From Oscillospiraceae bacterium (GTDB lineage: Bacteria > Bacillota > Clostridia > Oscillospirales > Ruminococcaceae), in the NCBI GenBank assembly GCA_021199855.1, contig JAJQHD010000036.1, positions 91,975-155,974 of the forward strand: a DNA stretch of 64,000 bases, written 5' to 3'. The position numbers were made by a program, and so were the translations under genes. This document shows, in pieces, positions 17,441-24,382 of the stretch. The notes beneath the pieces are model-generated. The model was not told where the DNA came from. It ran no database searches and was given only the letters and a program-made list of their open reading frames with translations. Position 1 is the first letter of the stretch; each line of letters starts with the position of its first letter.

Positions 17441-18895
17441 ATGAAGAAAATTATTGCATTACTTCTCGCGGGAATCATGATAGTCGCCCTTGTTGGTTGC
17501 GGCAGTTCCTCAAGAGAAGTAGTACAGCTGACCTTCGCCACCCAGGATGCCGAGGCTATTCTTGCAGCTGCAGGTATTATGCTTCCTGATGTCGAAGAGA
17601 CAGAGGCGGCAGGAACCACCGTCCAGTGGTTTGCCTGGTACGACGATATGCAGAACTATTCAGACGATGAGATTATCAATTCCGGTTACTGGACCTTCCA
17701 GGAGAAGTACGGTTGCTCCGTAACATGGGTTGAGTGCACTTGGGACACAAGATTTGATGAGCTTGCTACTCATATCTTAGCTTCCACTTCTCCCGACTTC
17801 TATCCCGGACATGATGACATTTTCCCGTCCAAGTGTATCAAGGGTATGTTCGTCCCTGTTGACGACTACATAGACTATGATGACGCTCTCTGGGCGGCAG
17901 AGAAGGATTACGCCTACACCTACTATTCAATCAAGGACAGACCTTATGTTATCGTATACGACAACACCTTCAACAATGTCTGCGCTTATAACAGAAGAGT
18001 TATGGAAGAGTACGGCTATGACGATCCCGCCGAGCTCTACTACAACAACGAGTGGACATGGGATACCTTCTATGAGATGTGCATCGACTTTACCGATGAG
18101 GCTGAAAACAGATATGCTCTTGACGGCTGGTACTATGGTCTGGCTCTCATGCATTCCTGCGGCGAGACAATAGTCCAGTATGACACCGAGAATCAGCAGT
18201 TTGTATCGAATCTTGACTCTGCGGCTATCGAGCGTGCGGCTAACCTTCTTTACGAACTTTCCAAGAACAACTGCCTCTATCCTGTATGGGACAACGGTTG
18301 GACTATCAGAAACAGCGTTGAAGGCGGCGGCATGAACGAAGGACTTTGCCTCTTCTATCTCGGCGGCACTTGGATGTTCACCGGCTCTGTCAGCACCATC
18401 AGCCCTGTCTGGGGCGACATGGAGGACGGCGAGCTCATGTTTGTTCCGCTTCCTCGTGACGATGACGGCGACGGCAACTACTACACCGAGTCCATCCCGA
18501 CCGGCTACTGCATCATCCAGGGCTCTACCAATCCTGAGGGCGTTGCACTCCTCTCCGCCTGCATGAGATTCAAGGTTCTCGACCCGACAGTTGTCAACAT
18601 CGACAGACTCCAGCTTGAGGAGACCTACCTCTGGACTGAAGAAATGCTTGATATGTACGATGAGTGCTATGATCTTGCAACCGCTACCCACGTTATAGTT
18701 ACCTATGGCGAAGGCTATGGCGACAAGCTCTACTCAGTAGTTGACTCTCTTGAAAGATTCGCAACTTCCTCCGATGCCTCCACATGGGCACAGATGAAGG
18801 AATCCTACTCCGAGCAGATTGAGTACTACGTCAACCAGCTCAACGAGCAGATTGCGGCATACGACCCGTACTCGATGAACGATTACGACGGCTGA
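17441..18895 (+). CDS. Extracellular solute-binding lipoprotein (ABC importer, family 1 type)
   Basis: 484 residues. The N-terminus is a lipoprotein signal with lipobox VALVGC and Cys20 as the attachment site, then a low-complexity linker. The remainder is rich in aromatic residues typical of sugar-binding SBPs. The C-terminal half includes GMNEGLCLFYLGGTW, the usual hinge-proximal region of family 1 SBPs. It is an orphan: no permease or ATPase lies next to it. It may feed a permease encoded elsewhere, or use the MsmX-like ATPase at 51 kb indirectly. The ligand is unknown; an oligosaccharide is inferred. The start is supported by TTGGAGGTG. Confidence 0.85.
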   Translation: MKKIIALLLAGIMIVALVGCGSSSREVVQLTFATQDAEAILAAAGIMLPDVEETEAAGTTVQWFAWYDDMQNYSDDEIINSGYWTFQEKYGCSVTWVECTWDTRFDELATHILASTSPDFYPGHDDIFPSKCIKGMFVPVDDYIDYDDALWAAEKDYAYTYYSIKDRPYVIVYDNTFNNVCAYNRRVMEEYGYDDPAELYYNNEWTWDTFYEMCIDFTDEAENRYALDGWYYGLALMHSCGETIVQYDTENQQFVSNLDSAAIERAANLLYELSKNNCLYPVWDNGWTIRNSVEGGGMNEGLCLFYLGGTWMFTGSVSTISPVWGDMEDGELMFVPLPRDDDGDGNYYTESIPTGYCIIQGSTNPEGVALLSACMRFKVLDPTVVNIDRLQLEETYLWTEEMLDMYDECYDLATATHVIVTYGEGYGDKLYSVVDSLERFATSSDASTWAQMKESYSEQIEYYVNQLNEQIAAYDPYSMNDYDG

Positions 18896-18915
18896 TAGCC
18901 CTGAGTAAATAAGAA

Positions 18916-18943
18916 AGCCGCTCTGATATCGGGGCGGCTTTTT
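18916..18943 (+). terminator. Intrinsic terminator after the solute-binding protein
   Basis: AAGCCGC / GCGGCTT stem followed by TTTTT, about 20 bases after the stop. Confidence 0.85.
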
Positions 18944-18979
18944 GCAGTCTGTTATACCGGCTGACTTCTCAGCGGTGTG

Positions 18980-19633
18980 TTATATAAGCTTTGTGTAATC
19001 CTCAATTATGAGATCGCAGATTCCACGCATCTTTTCCCAGTCATCTTTTGAATGTTCCTCAAGAACACCGACGGTGTACATGTTTGCGGCTTTTGCGCCA
19101 ACACATCCTAAGTAGATGTCCTCAAAAACAGCGCATGAAGAGGGATCGGCGACTCCGGCTTTTTCGGCGGCTAGTAAATAGACGTCGGGGAAGCCCTTTT
19201 TGCGCTTGACTTCGTCCGTGGTGACGAAAACGTCAAATAGGTCGAGGACTCCGTGCCTCTCAAGGCAGGGCTTGAACAGCTCCGGTCGGGAAGCAGTGGC
19301 AAGTGCAATCTTCACGCCACTCTGATGGAGCTTCGTTATGAACTCCTTTGCTCCGGCGACCATATCAATCACATTTGCATAATCATATCTGAGCTCTTCG
19401 AGCCACTCGTTCATAACGACTTCCTTCGGGTCGGTGACGCCGCACTCGGCTATAACATAATCCGCCGCCTGGGAGAAATTAAGCGTCGAAACCCTGTCGT
19501 AGAAATCATCCGGAATCGGCAGGTTTCTTCTCTTCATGAAATTGATATCGACCTCCCGCCAGGCACTTATAGACTCAACCAGAGTCCCGTCAAGGTCGAA
19601 AATAGCACATCTGATGTCTTTGTAGAAATTCAT
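18980..19633 (-). CDS. HAD-superfamily phosphatase / beta-phosphoglucomutase-like hydrolase
   Basis: 217 residues. HAD motif I DLDGTLVE lies near residue 12 (nucleophile and acid Asp), motif II is ATASRPE, motif III Lys is in KRKKGFPD and motif IV is FEDIYLG. The helical cap between motifs I and II places it with the phosphoglycolate phosphatase / beta-phosphoglucomutase group. The start at 19633 is fixed by AAGGAGGATAG; the frame extends 11 codons further upstream without a ribosome site. Substrate unknown, probably a small sugar phosphate. It is divergent from recG. Confidence 0.88.
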   Translation of the reverse strand: MNFYKDIRCAIFDLDGTLVESISAWREVDINFMKRRNLPIPDDFYDRVSTLNFSQAADYVIAECGVTDPKEVVMNEWLEELRYDYANVIDMVAGAKEFITKLHQSGVKIALATASRPELFKPCLERHGVLDLFDVFVTTDEVKRKKGFPDVYLLAAEKAGVADPSSCAVFEDIYLGCVGAKAANMYTVGVLEEHSKDDWEKMRGICDLIIEDYTKLI

Positions 19634-19672
19634 AACTATCCTCCTTACGTGTGCAATGATTGTCATATTTAA

Positions 19673-19701
19673 ATTTTACCCTATTTCGCACAAATTGTCA
19701 A
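19673..19701 (-). promoter_or_regulatory. Promoter of the HAD gene
   Basis: On the minus strand: TTGACA (19701-19696), 17-base spacer, TAAAAT (19678-19673). Its -35 box is back to back with the recG promoter. Confidence 0.78.
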
Positions 19702-19709
19702 CTCGCACC

Positions 19710-19738
19710 TTGCAAAATCTGTGTGAATTTTATATAAT
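19710..19738 (+). promoter_or_regulatory. Promoter of recG
   Basis: TTGCAA (19710-19715), 17-base spacer, TATAAT (19733-19738), 28 bases before the start. Confidence 0.75.
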
Positions 19739-19766
19739 AGGTTCAGAAATTCCCGGAGGTGATATA

Positions 19767-21779
19767 ATGAAGCTCGATGACGATATCAAATATTTGAAGG
19801 GCGTAGGATCGAAGCGTGCCGAGATTTTTGCAAAGATGGATATCCACACGGTGCGGGACTTATTGTATCACTTGCCGAGAAGCTACACCGATTTCTCGTC
19901 ACCCGTGTCTATTGAAGAAGCGGTTTTAGACGAAGTCAATATCCTCCGGTGCCGGTGTGCCGGCAAGCACTCCTATCAGTATACTCGCCGTGGGATGCAA
20001 ATATTCCAGCTTACCTTCACCGACGGCAAGGACGACATTTTCGTCACCCTCTTCAATCAAGGCTACCTCTATGACAAGCTCAGAATCGGCGAGGACTATT
20101 TCCTCATCGGGAAAGTCACCGGCACCCTCACCGAGCGTGCAATGTCGGGTCCAGAAATTGTCGAAATGTCAAAAGCCGACACCATCCGTCCGGTTTATCC
20201 ACTTACCGAGGGTATGACCGAGAATATTTTAAGAAACTGCATGAAGAATGCCCTCACATGTTTGGACACCGAAACTTGTGAGGTTATGCCCGAAGCTGTC
20301 ATAAAAAAAGCCGGTCTTATGAAGACCGACGATGCACTCCGATATATTCACTTTCCGAGAAACCAATCGGATGTAATTCCCGCTCGGAAACGCCTTGCCT
20401 TCGACGAGCTGACGACCCTGCAACTGGGGATGTTGTCCTTAAAAGACCGCAACCGCACTCTGACACCCTACGTGATGAAGAGCTATTCTATGGACAAGTT
20501 CTATAAATCCCTTCCGTTCGAGCCCACAAATGCACAGAGAAAAGCAATCTCCGAATGTGTTTCGGATATGTCATGGGATGTCCCGATGAACCGCCTGATT
20601 ATGGGCGATGTCGGCTCGGGAAAGACGGTAGTTGCGGCGGCATGTTGCCTTCTTTGCCACATGAACGGCACCCAGTCCTGCCTTATGGCACCGACCGAAG
20701 TTTTAGCCGACCAGCACGCAGAAACCCTCTCGAAGTTCCTGGAGCCGCTTGGCGTGAAAGTTGCGCTTCTGAAGGGCTCGATGTCCACAAAAGAAAAAAA
20801 TCAGGTCCGCAAGGGTCTTGCCACCGGCGAATACAGCGTCGCCGTCGGCACACATGCGCTCTTCCAGAAAGCAACCGAGTTCAATAATCTCGCACTTGTT
20901 ATCACCGACGAACAGCACCGTTTCGGCGTCAACCAGCGTGACGCCCTTGCCGGCAAGGGCATAAATCCTCACCGCCTTGTAATGAGTGCAACCCCGATTC
21001 CGAGGACTCTCGCCCTCATGATTTACGGTGAGCTCGATATCTCTGTCCTTGATGAAATGCCGAAGGGAAGATTGAAAATAGAAACCTACGCCGTCACCGG
21101 AAAACTCAGGCAACGTGCCTATAACTTCGTGAAAAGCCTTCTGAATCAGGGCAGGCAGGCATACATCATCTGCCCCGCCATCGATGAGGAAGAGGGTATG
21201 CAGAGCGTTCTTGAATATGCCGAGAGAATCAAGTCGGCAGATTTCAAGGATTACACCGTCGGCGTTCTTCACGGAAAGATGAAATCCGCCGAGAAAGAGC
21301 AAGTCATGGAGAGCTTCAAAAACGGCGAGATACAGGTTCTTGTCTCGACGACGGTTGTCGAAGTCGGCGTCGACGTTCCGAATGCGGCTGTCATGCTGAT
21401 TGAGAATGCCGACAGGTTCGGTCTCAGCCAGCTCCACCAGCTCCGTGGGCGAGTCGGCAGGGGAGAATACCAGTCCTACTGCATCTTAGTTACCGACAAC
21501 GTGACCGAGACGTCAAAGAAGCGCCTCAAAGCCCTTTCGTCGACTTCCGACGGTTTTGAAATAAGCGAACTCGACCTTAATCTCCGAGGACCCGGCGACT
21601 TTTTCGGCGACCGTCAGCACGGTCTCCCATCATTTAAAATCGCCGACATCGCCGCCGACACCGATATCCTGAAACTCGCCCGGGAATCCGCCGAAGAGAT
21701 TTATGCAAGCGGGTATCTGGAAACTGAGCAGGGGAAAGGGCTTAAGGTGAACGTCGAGAAACTTTGGGAGAATGCGTAA
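19767..21779 (+). CDS. recG: ATP-dependent DNA helicase RecG
   Basis: 670 residues. It remodels stalled replication forks and Holliday junctions. The N-terminal wedge/OB domain (about 1-240) includes YHLPRSYTD. The helicase core has Walker A GDVGSGKT (280-287), Walker B DEQH (381-384), SATPIPRTLAL, TTVVEVGVDVP and QLRGRVGRG. The C-terminal RecG signature DLNLRGPGDFFG is present. ATG 19767 follows CCCGGAGGTGAT; the longer open frame upstream runs through the promoter and is not used. It is single-copy housekeeping, with its own promoter. Confidence 0.97.
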   Translation: MKLDDDIKYLKGVGSKRAEIFAKMDIHTVRDLLYHLPRSYTDFSSPVSIEEAVLDEVNILRCRCAGKHSYQYTRRGMQIFQLTFTDGKDDIFVTLFNQGYLYDKLRIGEDYFLIGKVTGTLTERAMSGPEIVEMSKADTIRPVYPLTEGMTENILRNCMKNALTCLDTETCEVMPEAVIKKAGLMKTDDALRYIHFPRNQSDVIPARKRLAFDELTTLQLGMLSLKDRNRTLTPYVMKSYSMDKFYKSLPFEPTNAQRKAISECVSDMSWDVPMNRLIMGDVGSGKTVVAAACCLLCHMNGTQSCLMAPTEVLADQHAETLSKFLEPLGVKVALLKGSMSTKEKNQVRKGLATGEYSVAVGTHALFQKATEFNNLALVITDEQHRFGVNQRDALAGKGINPHRLVMSATPIPRTLALMIYGELDISVLDEMPKGRLKIETYAVTGKLRQRAYNFVKSLLNQGRQAYIICPAIDEEEGMQSVLEYAERIKSADFKDYTVGVLHGKMKSAEKEQVMESFKNGEIQVLVSTTVVEVGVDVPNAAVMLIENADRFGLSQLHQLRGRVGRGEYQSYCILVTDNVTETSKKRLKALSSTSDGFEISELDLNLRGPGDFFGDRQHGLPSFKIADIAADTDILKLARESAEEIYASGYLETEQGKGLKVNVEKLWENA

Positions 21780-21813
21780 TTGTCGGCTTCGCCGACGCCG
21801 CCCTGCGGGCGGC

Positions 21814-21953
21814 ACCTCTCAGTCGCCCTTCGGGCGCCAGCTCCCGAAGTTCGCTTGCGAACTTCATGACAGAGGGAGCCTTTTGTATTCTCGGATAGGT
21901 AGTTATTGGCTCCCCTTACTAAGAGGAGCTGTCAGCGAAGCTGACTGAGAGGT
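21814..21953. repeat. Inverted-repeat (MITE-like) element, copy 1
   Basis: Starts ACCTCTCAGTCGCC and ends GCTGACTGAGAGGT, with internal GGGAGCC and GGCTCCC. The ends are inverted repeats of about 25 bases that can fold with side hairpins. Further hairpins flank it at 21782-21813 (GTCGGC/GCCGAC, GCCGCC/GGCGGC) and 21974-21990 (GTCGCC/GGCGAC). No ORF is inside. Copies are also at 23522-23643 and 56059-56204. Confidence 0.85.
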
Positions 21954-21992
21954 GCGCCGACCGAAGGGAGGCACGTCGCCGTCAGGCGACAA

Positions 21993-22556
21993 TCACACCT
22001 TTTCCAACTTCTCCCCTAATCCTTTCCTAACCCTATGTAGCATACTCTTCACCCCAGCCTCGGTCATTCCGAGGCTTTTTGCTATCTCCCCGAGCGTGTC
22101 CGAGTAGAAATACCTCATCACAAACGCCACCCGGGCGTCTTTTTTGAGAGTGTAGAGATACGTCTCAATCGCTTCGGCAAGAAGCTTCACGTCGAGCTCC
22201 TCTTCGGGAGTTGAACCGCCTGTCACGCAGTCTTCAAGCTCCGAGAGCGACACCGCATACTCAGAGCCCTTGCGCTTTTCACGGTTGCGGCGACGGAAGA
22301 TGTCTATCGAATATTGCCGGGTAATCTTCCCAAGATATGTAGACAGTATGCTCGGTCTCTGCTCCGGCATCGAGTTCCACGCCTTCAGGTACGTCTCGTT
22401 GACGCTCTCCTCGCTGTCCTGCATGTCGTTGAGCACAGAATAGGCAATCTTCATGAGATACTTCTCGTACTTCTCCTGTGTAATCCTGATAGCCTCCTCG
22501 TTTCTGTCCCAGTACAGATTAACTATAGCTTCGTCAGTAGTAATGATGTTTTCCAT
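21993..22556 (-). CDS. ECF-type RNA polymerase sigma factor
   Basis: 187 residues. Region 2 (about 25-95) includes NDMQDSEESVNETYLKAW and YLGKITRQYSIDIFRR, which bind core polymerase and the -10 element. Region 4 (about 130-185) ends in the helix-turn-helix GEIAKSLGMTEAGVKSMLHR. There is no region 1.1 or 3. It lies 20 bases downstream of a membrane protein gene on the same strand and very likely shares its transcript. This order, partner first and sigma second, is the reverse of the common arrangement. The start follows GGGGGAC. Confidence 0.92.
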   Translation of the reverse strand: MENIITTDEAIVNLYWDRNEEAIRITQEKYEKYLMKIAYSVLNDMQDSEESVNETYLKAWNSMPEQRPSILSTYLGKITRQYSIDIFRRRNREKRKGSEYAVSLSELEDCVTGGSTPEEELDVKLLAEAIETYLYTLKKDARVAFVMRYFYSDTLGEIAKSLGMTEAGVKSMLHRVRKGLGEKLEKV

Positions 22557-22576
22557 GGTTTGTCCCCCAAATATTT

Positions 22577-23467
22577 TTAATAGTCACCGTTGATGTAGTC
22601 GGTTAGCTTCGCCGTAATCGCCTGCCGGGCGGCATTGCTCAGATAGACCTCGTCGAACTTCGGCAGAATTTCTGCAATATCCTCCTGCGTGATGCCCTCG
22701 GCGATATAGTCGTCAATCGAGTGGCAGTAAATCCAGTACAGCGAGTAGATATTCTCGCCCTTGACAATAGTCGTATCCGCCGCAAAATAAGCCGCAATCG
22801 CCTCGTTGTCACGGGACAGCAGAAGGTCGATTTCTTCGTCGGTGAAGTCCCATTCGTAACCTCCACGCATATTTACAAGAATTTCTCTTACAGTTTCGTC
22901 GGGAATTTCGAAGTATAAGATGAACGAATACAGGTTTGCCATTTCAGCTACAGAAGTGTAGGTCAGATTTATGGATGCATGTTCCCTGATCCATTCCGTA
23001 GCCACATCCCAACCGATGTAATCGAGATAAATAAATTCAGTGCTTATAGACCCTATTTTGTCTCTACTGGTTGTTTCGATGAACTCATAGTTTGAATCCC
23101 CGCCACCGTTTACATTCACTTCCGGCATGACTTCGTAATTTCCATCCCAGACGGAGTCGTCCTCGTATGTGGGCGTAGTATCAGGCTCGATTACGTCTTC
23201 CGTTATCGGCTCTTCTTCCTCGATTACGGGCTCGTCCACTATGATGGGTTCCTCCGTGACTTCCGGCTCTATTGGCTCCACGGGCAACTCGACATCTCTT
23301 CGGAGATATGCGACCCCCGTCAGGACAACCACCGCCACACAGGCGGCAATCGCCACGAATCGGATGGCGGCTTTGTTCGCTCGCCTCCTGCCCCGCAAGG
23401 CATCCGCTTCTGTGAGGATTTTGTCGCTGAACATGCCGATGGCGTCGCTTAATTTTTCAACATTCAT
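22577..23467 (-). CDS. Single-pass membrane protein, probable anti-sigma partner with extracytoplasmic domain
   Basis: 296 residues. A short basic cytoplasmic part (about 1-37) precedes one membrane segment (about 38-54, FVAIAACVAVVVLTGVAYL). A Pro/Glu/Val-rich acidic linker (about 60-100) leads to an extracytoplasmic alpha-rich domain of about 190 residues with paired EEIDLLL / EDIAEILPKF helices. I do not recognise that domain. Its topology and tight linkage to the ECF sigma gene suggest an anti-sigma factor or sensor, but the classic zinc HxxxCxxC anti-sigma motif is absent from the cytoplasmic part. The start follows GAGGTGA. Confidence 0.75.
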   Translation of the reverse strand: MNVEKLSDAIGMFSDKILTEADALRGRRRANKAAIRFVAIAACVAVVVLTGVAYLRRDVELPVEPIEPEVTEEPIIVDEPVIEEEEPITEDVIEPDTTPTYEDDSVWDGNYEVMPEVNVNGGGDSNYEFIETTSRDKIGSISTEFIYLDYIGWDVATEWIREHASINLTYTSVAEMANLYSFILYFEIPDETVREILVNMRGGYEWDFTDEEIDLLLSRDNEAIAAYFAADTTIVKGENIYSLYWIYCHSIDDYIAEGITQEDIAEILPKFDEVYLSNAARQAITAKLTDYINGDY

Positions 23468-23521
23468 ATTTTCACCTCATTCAAAGTTTGGCAGGAGCAC
23501 GCCGCTCCCGTTGGTCGCGGC

Positions 23522-23643
23522 ACCTCTCAGTCGCACTTCGTGCGCCAGCTCCCCTAAATTAAGGGAGCCTTATTGCGCTCTATGATAGGTTGCTATTGGC
23601 TCCCCTTACTAAGGGGAGCTGTCAGCGAAGCTGACTGAGAGGT
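23522..23643. repeat. Inverted-repeat (MITE-like) element, copy 2
   Basis: Starts ACCTCTCAGTCGCA and ends GCTGACTGAGAGGT, in the same orientation as copy 1 and sharing an internal stretch ending TTGGCTCCCCTTACTAA. Copies 1 and 2 flank the sigma/membrane gene pair as direct repeats. Confidence 0.88.
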
Positions 23644-23680
23644 TCTCCTACCAACTATCCCGCCAAAACTCCCCGAAAGT

Positions 23681-23716
23681 TTCAAAAAATCCCCCGATCT
23701 TTTTGCGACCGGGGGA
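23681..23716 (-). terminator. Terminator of the pduL-type gene
   Basis: On the minus strand, a CCCCCGGTCG / CGATCGGGGG-type stem is followed by a T-rich run (the complement of TTCAAAAAAT). Confidence 0.85.
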
Positions 23717-23732
23717 TAATTCTTGAATAAAA

Positions 23733-24308
23733 TCAGTCAACCTTGACAATTTCGCCGTAGAGCTCTCTCGGGGCTCCGATGGCGTTCGATTCGTCGGTGT
23801 CGATGTGCATGGCGGTGGCGTAATTTGAGCTTACTCTGCAAACGGTGTCTCCAAGGATTGCGCTTCTCTCGGGAGTGTCAACTCTTACCCAGACGTTGTC
23901 GCCGTTCTTGACGCCGAGGGTTTCGGCATCTTCGGGGGTGAGGTGGATGTGTCTCTTTGCAACGATGACGCCCTCAGTGATTTCAATCTCTCCGCAGGGA
24001 CCAACCACCTTGCAGGGAGCTGAACCGGCGAGGTCGCCAGACTCTCTGATGGGAGCTGTGATGCCGATTGAGCGGGCATCTGTAGCGGAAAGCTCAACCT
24101 GAACCGCATTTCTGCAGGGACCGAGGATTGAGACGTTCGGGAGCTCCTTTTTCGGACCTACGATGGTGACTCTCTGCTCGCTTGCGAACTGACCGGGCTG
24201 GGAAAGATCCTTCTTCTTCGTAAGGGTTGCGCCTACGCCGAAGAGAACCTCAAGAGCCTCTTGGGTTACGTGGACGTGATGTGCCGATGTTTCAACTATA
24301 AATTTCAT
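23733..24308 (-). CDS. PduL-type phosphate acyltransferase
   Basis: 191 residues, the full two-barrel PduL length. It interconverts acyl-CoA and acyl phosphate (acetyl or propanoyl). The N-terminal SAHHVHVTQE replaces the common SNRHVHL and the second motif VAKRHIHLTPEDAE is intact; the His residues in both bind the zinc pair. DLSQPGQFASEQ and RESGDLAGS are family hallmarks, and the C-terminus has MHIDTDESNA. No microcompartment shell genes are near, so a housekeeping phosphotransacetylase role in acetate/ATP formation is more likely than a Pdu organelle. Start fixed by AGGAGGACA. Confidence 0.93.
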   Translation of the reverse strand: MKFIVETSAHHVHVTQEALEVLFGVGATLTKKKDLSQPGQFASEQRVTIVGPKKELPNVSILGPCRNAVQVELSATDARSIGITAPIRESGDLAGSAPCKVVGPCGEIEITEGVIVAKRHIHLTPEDAETLGVKNGDNVWVRVDTPERSAILGDTVCRVSSNYATAMHIDTDESNAIGAPRELYGEIVKVD

Positions 24309-24350
24309 TTCAGTGTCCTCCTATATATGGGATGATATTTTCCTTCTATA

Positions 24351-24379
24351 AGTTTACTCCCGAAACGGGAAAACGTCAA
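24351..24379 (-). promoter_or_regulatory. Promoter of the PduL-type gene
   Basis: On the minus strand: TTGACG (24379-24374), 17-base spacer, TAAACT (24356-24351). It sits directly behind the yfhO-type stop codon, so this gene can be expressed independently of the operon upstream. Confidence 0.65.
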
Positions 24380-24382
24380 GAG

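Noticed and set aside
23733..24308. Part of a microcompartment operon
   Set aside because: No shell, aldehyde dehydrogenase or diol/ethanolamine genes lie within the window near it.
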